A stretch of DNA of 64,000 nt from positions 124,001 to 188,000 of the forward strand of contig JBCCGT010000004.1 of the NCBI GenBank assembly GCA_039029135.1, in the 5' to 3' direction. The notes beneath the pieces are model-generated. The model did no database searches and was not told the origin of the DNA. It worked only from the letters and a program-made list of their open reading frames with translations. Of the stretch, positions 43,701-51,494 are shown piece after piece (positions within the stretch are counted from its first letter, which is position 1; every line of letters begins with the position of its first letter). A program made the position numbers and the translations under genes. This DNA comes from JALZVT01 sp039029135. Lineage in GTDB: Bacteria > Pseudomonadota > Gammaproteobacteria > Pseudomonadales > Azotimanducaceae.

Positions 43701-46700
43701 GACTTTGACGACGTCGATCCCTCTGCGGCGGTGCTTGATCCCTACGATGTCACCGTGCAGTCCATAGATCTCACCGCGCAACAGACTTACGTGTCAGCCA
43801 GTGTGCCGATCATGACCAGCGCCGACGATGACATACGTTTAAACGTTGGTAGCAAGAACGTCACTAACACGGTCTGGCTGCCGCATTACTACACGACCAC
43901 GGCCACCGGTATTCCGGCCTGGAACTCACCGCGAACCCGAATCGATATCGTCGATCCCGCGAACACGACGGATGCGTCGCCGCCCGCTGGACTTGCGGTG
44001 TACGCCGGTGGTGCAAACCGCAGTGATTGCGCCGTGGATGATGGTGACCCGATGACCTGTTCGCCGGCCGTCGAGTTGCAGAACTTCGCGAACTGGTTCA
44101 GCTACTATCGAACCAGAGAGCACGCGGCGAAAGCCGCGCTCGGCCGTGCAGTTGCTGATACCAGCAACCTTCGGATGGGTTACGCGGTACTTAACGATGC
44201 AAACGATCGAGAAGCGATTGCCTCACTGAACTCTTCGTATCGCACAGGTGAAAAGGCGGAGCTCATCGATCAGATTTACACGACCCAATCTGGTGGTGGA
44301 ACGCCGCTGCGTCAGGCGCTCGACCGTGCCGGACGACATTTCGAGTGTTTGTCTGGCGACGCCTTTGGCAGTACCGCCGACTCGTCCCCTGGCGATACGG
44401 CCTGTCCCATCTTGCCAGCCCCGGAAGGTCAGTGTCAGAACAACTTTACGCTGCTGCTTTCTGACGGCACATGGAACGGCGGCTTGACCGGCGATGCAGG
44501 CAACAACAACGACTTCGATGCGACGCCCGATACCGCTTTCGACGGTGGCGTATTCGCAGATGCCGTCAGCGGCACACTTGCCGATGTGGCGATGTACTAC
44601 TACGAGCGAGATCTGCATCCTTCACTAAGCGATGGTGTTCCGACGAGCGCGCGGGACACCAATTTGGCGCCGGAGGGATCTTTTAGTCTCGAAGACGAAG
44701 TCATGCACCAGCATATGAAAACCTATACGGTCGGCTTTGGTCTCAATGGCGGCACGGCGCTTACCGATCTGCCTAACAACGGCACCGATCCTGACACAGG
44801 CGAGCCGAATATTGACTTTACACAGTCTTTTGCATGGCCCAACGCGTTTAATGGCGGTACCGCGAAAGTCGATGACATGCTGCACGCCGCCGTTAATGGT
44901 CGCGGAGAGTTCCTGCAAGCGAACAACCCTGTTGGCCTTGCACAAGCCTTCCAGGCGGCATTCGATGAGTTTTCTGATGGATCTGTCTCGGTCAGTGCGG
45001 TCGCCTTCGGTTCAACGCGACTGCGCGAAGGAACGGTCGAGTACAGGGGCTTCTTTAATCTGAAGTTTAACTCTGGCGACCTGGTTGCTATCGAACTGCT
45101 CGATCCTACCACCGGTCTACCGCCGGCAGACCCGCTGCAGTGGTCTGCCGCCGATCAGATTGCCGGACGGAGCCCGGATTCGCGCCTCATTGTTACATTC
45201 GATCGCGTCGGCCAGATCGGCATCCCATTTCGACACGCGGATCTGAACGCGGACCAGCAGGCGATGCTGTCGTCCATCGAGGTCGACTACCTGCGCGGCG
45301 ACCAGACGCTCGAAGAACCGCTGGGTCCTTTCCGCGAGCGTGCGAGCATCCTGGGCGACATCGTCAACTCCGGACCGAAGGCGGTTGGCGCGCCAGAGGC
45401 TTTCCGTCGTGATCGCGCACCGTTTCCTACGGATGTGTTGTACTCCGACTACAAAGAGGCGCAGGCGTCGCGTCGCCGGGTCGTCTACGTCGGTTCCAAC
45501 GACGGCATGCTGCACGCATTCGACGGCGGCTTCGCGGATGTCAACGTCATCGACAACGGCACCGGCAACGAGATGTTCGCGTTCGTGCCTAACAAGCTGA
45601 TCGACTCAACCCAGCGCTTTAACAACGACTTAGATCAGCTCACATCACTGGTCTACAGTCACAAGTACTTCGTCGATCTGACGCCGACCGTGGAAGACGT
45701 GTTCATCTCTCCCGGTGGCATCGGTGCGATGGAGTGGCGTTCGATCCTGATCGGCGGTCTGCGCGGCGGCGGTAAAGGGTACTTTGCCCTCGACGTCACC
45801 AACCCAGACACCCTTGGCCTGTCTGAGGCCAATGCGGCACAGGCGGTCATGTGGGAGTTCACCGATGAAGACGATACTTATCCGGTAGAGGCCGATGGCA
45901 CGCCGCTTGGTGGTGCGGTCGGTGCGATTACCGACGCGGCGGGTCAGCCCGTGAAGGATCTAGGCTACACGTACTCAGAAGCGCGGGTCGTTATGACCAA
46001 CGCGCAAGAAGGTAGTTCGCCAGCGCGGCAGAAATGGGCGGCGGTCTTCGGTAACGGCTATAACAGTACCGCGGGTATCGCGAAGCTATTCGTTAACTTT
46101 ATCAACGATGGCTACAACGGCTGGCAGACGGGTGACTTCGTCAAGCTGAACACCGAGGCGGGCGTGATTTCGTCGACCAGCGGCGATTCGCTTGCCGGCA
46201 TCCCGAACGGCCTCGGCCAGCCTACAGTGATCGATCAGGATCTCAACGGCACCGCCGATCTGGTCTACGCGGGCGACCTGCAAGGCCATCTGTGGCGCTT
46301 CGATATCTCGGATACCGATCCGGCCAACTGGACGGTTACGAAGATATTCACCGCAACCTTCGACGGCACAACTGCCACGCGGCAATCGATCACGACGGCA
46401 CCCGTTGTCACCAAGTTGCCCGATCAGGTTGGCTTCGTCGTGGCGTTTGGCACCGGCAGCTTCATAACAGAAGCGGATGGTCTGTCCACCGATATACAAT
46501 CGGTCTACGGGATCTGGGATCGCTTTGAAACCAGTCCGGTGATGGCTGACCCCGCGTCTAAGCTCACGCGGCTCGTCGAGCAGACGATCACCAACGTCGT
46601 TGACGAGACCCTGCCGACGCCGTTCCTGCGGATCATGAGTGAGAACGCGGTGGCCTATACGCCCGCCAGCGGCGGCTCCGGCGGCAATTACGGCTGGTTC

Positions 46701-47207
46701 ATCGATCTTGATCCGCCGCGCGCGGCGACCACGCAGCAAGGGAATCCGAATCCCGATACCGGCGGACTGGCACCGCCGAACGCCCAGTATCCGGGTGAAC
46801 GGGCGATCCGCCGTATCATCCCGCGGGCCAACGCGCTGGTACTGACGACCGTCATACCGCGCGATGCCGACAGCTGCTTCCGCGCACCTCCGGGCGCGAT
46901 CTGGTTCGTCGATTCTCTCAGCGGTGGCGATCCCGGTCGGCCGGTGATCGATCTCGACAACGATGGTGTAATCGACGACGGTGACCTGGTGACCGTGGAC
47001 GGCGAGGAGTACGCGGCAGGCATCCTGTTCGATAGCGGCGCCGGCGATGGGTCACTGGTCGACCCGTCGGTACTGCTGGGCGATGATCTGACCGACTGGC
47101 TGGTGCTGAACAGTTCTCACGGTGAGGATCCGACAATCGTGCGTATCATCAAGAATCAGGTGCCTAAGACCGGCCGCTTGTCCTGGTGGGAGTTGCTGGG
47201 TGAGTAG
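37758..47207 (+). CDS. pilY1: Giant PilY1-type pilus tip adhesin with cadherin-like repeats and VWA domain
   Basis: 3149 residues from ATG 37758, which has CAGGAG nine bases upstream. A signal peptide (to about 29) is followed by about 18 cadherin/Ig-like (tandem-95) units to about 1840, each with DGDALTFS and NDAP-like ends. A Pro-rich linker (PPPPPAPP) leads to a von Willebrand A domain with MIDAS D1879-S1881-S1883. The C-terminal PilY1 beta-propeller part (about 2490-3149) has VVYVGSNDGMLHAFD and a calcium loop D2826QDLNGTAD2834. P. aeruginosa PilY1 is about 1160 residues without these repeats. It acts at the pilus tip in adhesion, surface sensing and control of retraction. Confidence 0.9.
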   Translation: MKPWIHQQFGHRWLAGLSMWLLSAAAAALPPTYDSSLDNVDFDEDDSLVVDLFPAFDDPDGDNNLMDFSSAAPSPGGVLTSAHSGARGRTLTLTGLADANGVVSLLVTATDQGGESTNFTMTITVNALNDAPQLDVALGTLDVDEDDGSLSDIDLENHFSDIEGDALTFSILSNLPAGVIDASIDDEDLELSTIANANGTVSIVVEARDSSGATEQDTLTVNVAAINDDPQLDVALGTLDVDEDEASIASIDLTTHFSDLDGDALTFSILSNSPSGVIGASVSGDDLDFTAIANANGSASILIEARDPSGATEQDTLTVNVAAINDAPVEVSPLGTLNVNEDQSSISPINLLPVFSDPDGDALTFSVSSNLPAGVIAAAVVGNNLELTAIADANGSADVVVEARDPSGATDTSTLTVNVAALNDGPQLDVALGTLDVDEDEASIASIDLTTHFSDLDGDALTFSILSNNPVGVIGAAISGDDLDLTAIANANGSASILIEARDPSGATEQDTLTVNVAAINDAPVEVSPLGTLNINEDQSSISPINLLPVFSDVDGDALTFSVSSNLPAGVIVAAVVGNNLELTAIADANGSADVVVEARDPSGATDTSTLTVNVAALNDAPTLDVALGTLNVNEDQAGIGSIDLTTHFSDIDGDALTFSILSNNPGGVIGAAISGDDLDLTAIADANGTASILIEARDPSGATEQDTLTINVAAINDAPTEVSPLGTLNINEDESSITPINLLPVFTDVDGDALVFSVTSNLPAGVIAAAVVGNNLELTAIANANGSADVVVEARDPSGATDTSTLTVNVAPVNDPPAVTTALGTLDVDEDEPTIASIDLTTHFDDIDGDALTFSIVSNNPGGVINATVSGDDLDLTAIADANGTASILIEARDPSGSTAQDTLTVNVGPVDDAPREVSPLGSLTVNEDQLSIPPFDLLTVFTEVEGEALTFAVLSNVPAGIIDAQVLGANLELDTLLNQNGTATILVEASDPGGQTATSTLTVDVLPVNDPPDVVLPPSTITANEDDGFVGMGNLSTVFSDLDGDVLTYSIQSIAPAGIVTATLFGSNLAVFTVANGFGTAVVTLRATDPGGLFVEQTLTVDIAPINDQPTLDVPFGDVTYNEDFSGAPSVDLDTYFSDIEDATLTYTVQANVPAGLVNATISGSTFELTSIADANGTGSITVRATDSEGLFAEGTLGVEILAINDAPRVDVPMGTVLTDEDTPAQRILMNNVFMDPEGDPLSYVITDVTPASGIASPFLLAGIELILQTDADANGTVTVTVEAEDPQGETVTDTVTLIVAPVNDPPVAISPTNSVAHPEDLLGLQTVDGSPWFDDPDFANGDTLTFSLGTTGGDAVLSDIGVSGAGVISYRIVPAMAGTGTISIVATDTAGEAIDALLSVVVTGVNDVPVLVSAPPPASIAEDLGPLVIDFTGVFFDEDVALQGDLLTLTVDGGPTTPLGEATFAGETFTLALTPDFNGSATLAITATDLFGETASTTIDITVTPEPDAPFVANPMGTQTVFEDGADFVFDLTAVFDDVDITREGDSLSYAIVGGLPSPLFTASVTTSPSSPTGGTLTVNLTPDAIGTGPIEIEATDTTGRTVRDTLSLEIQEVVAIAVNDTATMNEGDGTTDFVDIDVLANDIEGDPVTEVVATGRSWTIAGVEYTDASSSDPTTQIDGTGTEITLPNANVQILPSGLIRYTPKNNYSGADFFEYTIRDGDGDESIGRVDVTVVSVNEAPEVSTSPSYNITQAEFLDVVAEGGLTAFGFDPDGDPLIVLQLTTPDPLVTDAFSFSPDGSFSWTPDPSFVGTVSFDIQFSDGSLVSPTVSVTIDVGATPPPPPAPPAGEVEFDMNLADVPLEDAVSTEANVLLMMDDSGSMDWDMMTNQSSGLFLMINNARQAGTRWSGRYYYYIFSLSTNIYTWVPILPAQESLDADPDFVGNDYGVWRARSAQYSSTYYNPAIEYLPWRGLDRGNQDFDDVDPSAAVLDPYDVTVQSIDLTAQQTYVSASVPIMTSADDDIRLNVGSKNVTNTVWLPHYYTTTATGIPAWNSPRTRIDIVDPANTTDASPPAGLAVYAGGANRSDCAVDDGDPMTCSPAVELQNFANWFSYYRTREHAAKAALGRAVADTSNLRMGYAVLNDANDREAIASLNSSYRTGEKAELIDQIYTTQSGGGTPLRQALDRAGRHFECLSGDAFGSTADSSPGDTACPILPAPEGQCQNNFTLLLSDGTWNGGLTGDAGNNNDFDATPDTAFDGGVFADAVSGTLADVAMYYYERDLHPSLSDGVPTSARDTNLAPEGSFSLEDEVMHQHMKTYTVGFGLNGGTALTDLPNNGTDPDTGEPNIDFTQSFAWPNAFNGGTAKVDDMLHAAVNGRGEFLQANNPVGLAQAFQAAFDEFSDGSVSVSAVAFGSTRLREGTVEYRGFFNLKFNSGDLVAIELLDPTTGLPPADPLQWSAADQIAGRSPDSRLIVTFDRVGQIGIPFRHADLNADQQAMLSSIEVDYLRGDQTLEEPLGPFRERASILGDIVNSGPKAVGAPEAFRRDRAPFPTDVLYSDYKEAQASRRRVVYVGSNDGMLHAFDGGFADVNVIDNGTGNEMFAFVPNKLIDSTQRFNNDLDQLTSLVYSHKYFVDLTPTVEDVFISPGGIGAMEWRSILIGGLRGGGKGYFALDVTNPDTLGLSEANAAQAVMWEFTDEDDTYPVEADGTPLGGAVGAITDAAGQPVKDLGYTYSEARVVMTNAQEGSSPARQKWAAVFGNGYNSTAGIAKLFVNFINDGYNGWQTGDFVKLNTEAGVISSTSGDSLAGIPNGLGQPTVIDQDLNGTADLVYAGDLQGHLWRFDISDTDPANWTVTKIFTATFDGTTATRQSITTAPVVTKLPDQVGFVVAFGTGSFITEADGLSTDIQSVYGIWDRFETSPVMADPASKLTRLVEQTITNVVDETLPTPFLRIMSENAVAYTPASGGSGGNYGWFIDLDPPRAATTQQGNPNPDTGGLAPPNAQYPGERAIRRIIPRANALVLTTVIPRDADSCFRAPPGAIWFVDSLSGGDPGRPVIDLDNDGVIDDGDLVTVDGEEYAAGILFDSGAGDGSLVDPSVLLGDDLTDWLVLNSSHGEDPTIVRIIKNQVPKTGRLSWWELLGE
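38451..40802 (+). repeat. 588-bp tandem repeat in pilY1, four copies
   Basis: Equivalent codons recur at 38451, 39039, 39627 and 40215, exactly 588 bp (196 codons) apart. Each unit holds two alternating domains: type A, with ALGTLDVDEDE and IDLTTHFSD, and type B, with SPLGTLNVNEDQ and INLLPVFSD. A further A-like domain of 294 bp precedes at 38157. Copies 1-3 are near-identical in DNA; the fourth is more diverged. Confidence 0.93.
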
Positions 47208-47262
47208 CTACTCCAGCAACGAAAGGCAATCTGGCTCTGTCAATTTCAGAAGGAGAATCGGA

Positions 47263-47622
47263 GTGTTTGAGATTCGAACGGGTCGGCAAGCGGGGTGGCT
47301 ATTACGGCTTACACTCGCTCTTTCGGTGTTTGCTGGGAGTCAAATTGCCATGGCCCAGCAGGCAGGGGACGATGCGGGGCCGATCGTTGGAGAAGGCGTG
47401 GTGCAGAAAATCGACATCGTGAATTCGAGCATCATCATCAGCGGCTTTGAGTTCGTGATCGCGCAGGGCGCGCCCGTTCAGATCGCTGGCAGCACATCGT
47501 CGATCGCCGGGCTGCTCCCCGGGATGAAGGTGAGCTACTTCGCAGAACCCATTGCGCAAGCGCAGGATCGCATCCTCGCCATTGAGCAGCTGCCGGACAA
47601 CTTTCCAATACTCGAACACTAG
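47263..47622 (+). CDS. pilY2: PilY2-like small periplasmic protein
   Basis: 119 residues. A hydrophobic signal peptide (about 12-30, core LLRLTLALSVFAG, AMA-Q cleavage) precedes a small beta-rich part: GVVQKIDIVNSSIIISGFEF and GLLPGMKVSYF. Size (PilY2 of P. aeruginosa is 115) and position straight after pilY1 support PilY2, which is otherwise poorly conserved. GTG 47263 has AGGAG seven bases upstream. Role in pilus assembly inferred. Confidence 0.65.
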   Translation: MFEIRTGRQAGWLLRLTLALSVFAGSQIAMAQQAGDDAGPIVGEGVVQKIDIVNSSIIISGFEFVIAQGAPVQIAGSTSSIAGLLPGMKVSYFAEPIAQAQDRILAIEQLPDNFPILEH

Positions 47623-47636
47623 TACCCGGCACTCAG

Positions 47637-48212
47637 CTACAACATCGGGCAGCGCAGCGGGCGCCCGCGCGCGTCTTCGCGTATCCCGTCCCCGTCAGAA
47701 TCCCGCGCGCTGCGCACGCGCGCCTGCGCGTTGATGATCGCCTGGCGCGCTAAGCGCGCGTCGTTTGCGGGTGGACAGTACTGCAGGTGTCCGTTCTGCC
47801 AGTCTGTGAGGCCCGACGGCCGCAGCGTGAGAGACTTCTTGTTGCGGAACGAGCGCCAGCGAAAGCGTTCGCCGTTGCGCAGCGGCGGGAACCCGCGGAC
47901 CAGATAGTCGCTGCCGTCCATGCGGCCGTTGCGGTTGCTGTCGACGAACAACAGGCTGCCATCGTGCCAGGTGTCGCGTTTGCCGCAGTCCGTGGCACCC
48001 GGGGCTCCGGGACAGAGCGTGACGTTGCGGCGCAGCGAGATGGCCGTCGCGCGGGCGAGCTGGATGCGGCCGAGCATGCCGTTCATCGCGGCGGTTGCGC
48101 GATGATCCCGCACCAGATGAATGAGACTAGGTACGGCAAACGCGGCCAGCAGCGCCGCGATCGCGACAACCGCGATGAGTTCGAACAGGGTGAAGCCGCG
48201 GTGAGGGCGCAT
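47637..48212 (-). CDS. fimT: Type IV pilin-like FimT (GspH family)
   Basis: 191 residues. The leader MRPHRG precedes FTLFELIAVVAIAALLAAFA with Glu5. GspH-like features are ARATAISLRRNVTLCPG, the CxxxxxxxC pair and SLLFVDSNRNGRMDGSD. C-terminal residues DSDGDGIREDARGRP form a short acidic loop. FimT in Legionella and Pseudomonas binds DNA during uptake; I infer a related role. It is convergent with the pilY2-like gene, with 14 bp between stops. Confidence 0.82.
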   Translation of the reverse strand: MRPHRGFTLFELIAVVAIAALLAAFAVPSLIHLVRDHRATAAMNGMLGRIQLARATAISLRRNVTLCPGAPGATDCGKRDTWHDGSLLFVDSNRNGRMDGSDYLVRGFPPLRNGERFRWRSFRNKKSLTLRPSGLTDWQNGHLQYCPPANDARLARQAIINAQARVRSARDSDGDGIREDARGRPLRCPML

Positions 48213-48292
48213 GACGCGATCTCACCGCGCCAGCGCCTCATACGGCAGCGGCAGACTGCGCCGATCGATGTGCGAGTCTGCCGCCGGGCGGC

Positions 48293-49705
48293 TTACTCCA
48301 TATCGAGTTTCTTGAGTCGATAGCGCAGCGCGCGAAAGGTAATGCCCAGATCCTTGGCGGCCGCCGTCTTGTTCCAGCGGTTGGCTTCGAGCGCGCGGGT
48401 GATCAGCGCCCGTTCCACTGTCTCGAGACGATCCTCAAGCGATTCGCCCTCGGCGAGAGGCACGTCGTTCTCCAGTAACGCAACGTTTGCCGGCGCGTCT
48501 GGATCTGCGGTGTCGGCCTCGGCGGGCGACGCGGCCGCAGCGAAGTCCACCGCATCGTCTTCGATGCTGGTGATGTTGAGGTCCGCCGGTAGGATCTGCT
48601 GGTTTTCGCACAGCGTGAACGCGCGCTCCAGCAGGTTCTCCAGTTCCCGGACGTTGCCGGGAAATTCGTAGGTCATGAGCGCTTCGATCGCGGCCTCGGT
48701 CAGCTCGGGCCTGGGCGCGCTGTAGTCCCGTGCCAGGCGATCGAGGATGAGATGCGCGAGGTCCAGGACATCGTCGCCGCGTTTGCGCAGCGGCGGCATT
48801 TCCAGGTTGATTACGTTCAGCCGGTAGTACAGATCCTGTCGAAACCGACCGCTGCGCACCTCCTCGCCCAGGTTCTTGTGGGTGGCAGACAGCACGCGGA
48901 CGTCGATCTCCACTTCGCTCTGGGCGCCGATCGCCCGCACCGCCTTCTCCTGTATCGCGCGCAGCAGCTTGACCTGCATGGACAGCGGCAGGTCGGCCAC
49001 CTCGTCCAGAAACAGCGTGCCGCCCCTGGCCGCCTCGAAAAGGCCTTCCTTATCGGCGACGGCGCCGGTGAAACTCCCTTTGCGGTGACCGAAGAATTCG
49101 CTCTCCATCAGCTCACTGGGGATGGCGCCGCAATTGACTGGAACGAACGGGAACGCGGCTCGCGGGCCCTGTTCGTGGATCAGCCTGGCCGCCAGTTCCT
49201 TGCCGGAGCCGGACTCGCCGCTGATATAGATCGGCGCCTGGCTGCGCGCCAGCTTGCGAATCTGTGATCGCAGCGACTCCATCACCGAGGACTCGCCGAT
49301 CATGCGGGTACCGCCTTCGGTCTCGGCGGACTCCTGAAAACGCAGCGCCGTCTCCACCAGCGCGCGCAGCTGGCCAATGTCGACCGGTTTCTGCAGGAAG
49401 TCGAAGGCGCCGCACTTCAGGGCGGAGATCGCCGTCTCCATGGAGCCGAACGCGGTGATCACCGCGACGGGCAGTTCGGGCCTCTCCCGGCCGATCAGGT
49501 CGACGATCTCCAGTCCGGTGCCGTCCGGCAGGTTCATGTCCGTCAGGCACAGCTCGAAGGGTTGTTTCGCCAGCGCGGCCTTGGCGCCGGCCACGTCCGC
49601 CGCCGCCACGGTGTCCAGCCCCATGCGACCGAGCGTGATTTCCAGCAGCTCGCGAATGTCGGGCTCGTCGTCGATGATCAGAGCGGTTGGGTTTGCGTTT
49701 TTCAT
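48293..49705 (-). CDS. pilR: Type IV pilus sigma-54 response regulator PilR
   Basis: 470 residues of the NtrC family. The receiver has the phospho-acceptor Asp56 (CLTDMNLPDG) with LIIDDEPDI at the start. The AAA+ domain has Walker A GESGSGKE and the sigma-54 contact loop GSFTGA, a form also found in PilR. A Fis-type helix-turn-helix ends the protein, AAAKDLGITFRALRYRLKKL. It would activate pilin transcription after phosphorylation by PilS, with which it overlaps by 4 bp. Confidence 0.93.
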   Translation of the reverse strand: MKNANPTALIIDDEPDIRELLEITLGRMGLDTVAAADVAGAKAALAKQPFELCLTDMNLPDGTGLEIVDLIGRERPELPVAVITAFGSMETAISALKCGAFDFLQKPVDIGQLRALVETALRFQESAETEGGTRMIGESSVMESLRSQIRKLARSQAPIYISGESGSGKELAARLIHEQGPRAAFPFVPVNCGAIPSELMESEFFGHRKGSFTGAVADKEGLFEAARGGTLFLDEVADLPLSMQVKLLRAIQEKAVRAIGAQSEVEIDVRVLSATHKNLGEEVRSGRFRQDLYYRLNVINLEMPPLRKRGDDVLDLAHLILDRLARDYSAPRPELTEAAIEALMTYEFPGNVRELENLLERAFTLCENQQILPADLNITSIEDDAVDFAAAASPAEADTADPDAPANVALLENDVPLAEGESLEDRLETVERALITRALEANRWNKTAAAKDLGITFRALRYRLKKLDME

Positions 49706-51384
49706 TCGGTGATGCGATCCGGATGAGCGAAGGTGATTCTAAAGGCACCGCCGGCGTCCGGCACGTCGACGTAGGATAGCCGAGCGTTGTTGGCCTCGAA
49801 CAGTTCGCGGCAGATGTACAGTCCGAGTCCGGTGCCGTTGTACTCGGTCGTGAAAAACGGTTCGAACAGCGACGCCTGGTCCGCCTCGGGGACGCCTGGC
49901 CCGTCATCCAGAACCTGCAGGAACGGTCGGTCGGTGCTCGCGTCGATACCGCCTTCGAGGCGCAGCGTTGGGCTGCCTGAATGGGCGCGACTGTAGCGCA
50001 GGCCGTTCTGCGCAAGGTTCGTCAGTCCCTGAAATAGCTGGGACCGATCGATGCGTACCTCCGTGTCACTGGGCTCGATGGCGATGGCGATCTGGGCGTC
50101 GGCATTGTCCGCAACCGACAGTTCCTCCACGAACTCGCCGACGGCCTGGTGCAGATTGATGCGCTGTGGGTTCGCGGGACGACGTCGCGACATCTCCAGG
50201 ATGTTCTCGATGACGCCGTTCATGCGCTCGCTGTGATTGTTGATGATGTCGATCAGACGCGCGTCGCCGTTGTCCAGGTGCTCCGATTCGGCGAGCAGCT
50301 GCGCGGCGTGCGCGATCGCGCCCAGCGGATTGCGAATCTCGTGGGCGATGCTGGCCGAGAGGCGACCGAGAGCGGCGAGCTTTAGCTGTTGCGCGCGCTG
50401 CTGCACCTCGCTGGTGTCCTCCAGGAAGACGATGACCTCGGCGTCGGCCGGCGCGCCGCGCACCGCGGAGAAGTTGGCGCGTATCTCGGGCGTCTCTGCG
50501 GTCACCTGGAAGGGCCTGGCCCGGTAGCTGGTGTCCAGCCGCCAGGCGTGCAGATGTTCGCGCAGCGCGGTGGGTAGTTCGACGTCGTCGCTGCGCCGCA
50601 GCCCTAGCAAGGCGAGTGCGGAGTCGTTGCCGGTGCGCATATCGTTGCCGCCGTCGACGATCAGGATGCCGGTGCGCATGCGCGCGATGACCTGACGGTT
50701 GATCCGCTCCAGGTCCGCGAGCTCTGCCGCCTGCTCGAGCGCCGTGGTCTCGCTGGCACGCAGGCGCGCGGAGATCCACTGGATCGCCTGGGCCGCGAGG
50801 AAGAACAGGGCGCCGAATACTCCGGCCTGGAAGGGCCCCTGAAAAGAGTCGGCCCTGTGCAGCATCCACAGCGTCTCTTCGAACAGCAGCGCGAGAGAGG
50901 CGGACGCGGCAAAAAAGATGCTGATGCGCGGCCCCGACAGAATGGCCCCCGCCGTGACGGTGACCAGCAGCAGCGGCGCGAGGCCGCTGTCGATCCCGCC
51001 GGACAGATAGGTGAACCAGGTGATGACGAAGATGTCGAGCATCACCACCGCGGCCACCATGGCTGGGCGGCGTAGCTGCCGATCGGGCAAGAAGTTGATG
51101 CCGATCAGGAGGATCGCATTGAACAGCGAGTACAGCTCGATGCTGTTCGAAAACAGTGCAGGGTCGGCGCTGCCGAGCCGGGTGAAGCTCTGACCCTGTC
51201 GAAACAGCATGAGCAGCGTGGCAGACGCCACGACCCGATACAGGGCAAAGACCCTGATGAGACCCAGGGTTTGACGATAGCGACGCTCGTCGAGCTCGCT
51301 GATTGCCGCGCGCGTCTGCTCGCGCATGGGCTCGGCTGGGATGGGCTCCGATGACTGGGATGACTCGGATGAAGACAGGGTCAC
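49702..51384 (-). CDS. pilS: Type IV pilus sensor histidine kinase PilS
   Basis: 560 residues from GTG 51384, or 541 from ATG 51327, which removes a Ser/Glu-rich start and may be the true one. Six membrane helices (about 42-205) are followed by a PAS-like domain (about 230-330). The phospho-acceptor is His348 in SASIAHEIRNPLGAIAH. The ATPase has LTNLAQNGLRYS (N box), DDGPGVP and FEPFFTTEYNGTGLGL. It senses pilin subunits in the membrane and controls PilR. Confidence 0.92.
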   Translation of the reverse strand: MTLSSSESSQSSEPIPAEPMREQTRAAISELDERRYRQTLGLIRVFALYRVVASATLLMLFRQGQSFTRLGSADPALFSNSIELYSLFNAILLIGINFLPDRQLRRPAMVAAVVMLDIFVITWFTYLSGGIDSGLAPLLLVTVTAGAILSGPRISIFFAASASLALLFEETLWMLHRADSFQGPFQAGVFGALFFLAAQAIQWISARLRASETTALEQAAELADLERINRQVIARMRTGILIVDGGNDMRTGNDSALALLGLRRSDDVELPTALREHLHAWRLDTSYRARPFQVTAETPEIRANFSAVRGAPADAEVIVFLEDTSEVQQRAQQLKLAALGRLSASIAHEIRNPLGAIAHAAQLLAESEHLDNGDARLIDIINNHSERMNGVIENILEMSRRRPANPQRINLHQAVGEFVEELSVADNADAQIAIAIEPSDTEVRIDRSQLFQGLTNLAQNGLRYSRAHSGSPTLRLEGGIDASTDRPFLQVLDDGPGVPEADQASLFEPFFTTEYNGTGLGLYICRELFEANNARLSYVDVPDAGGAFRITFAHPDRITE

Positions 51385-51462
51385 GGCCGTTGGTCTCGTC
51401 TCACGGCACGTCGGTGGTCGGCGCGGCCAGGCCTGGTACGCGCCTGTGCCCTGCGTTCACCG

Positions 51463-51485
51463 GCGCACTAGCCAGTTTAGTGCGC
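51463..51485 (-). terminator. Hairpin after bamD, no U-tract
   Basis: GCGCACTA and TAGTGCGC form a perfect 8-bp stem with a 7-nt loop, 9 nt downstream of the bamD stop on the minus strand. It lies between bamD and pilS, where a terminator would be expected. Confidence 0.55.
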
Positions 51486-51494
51486 AGTGTCGAG

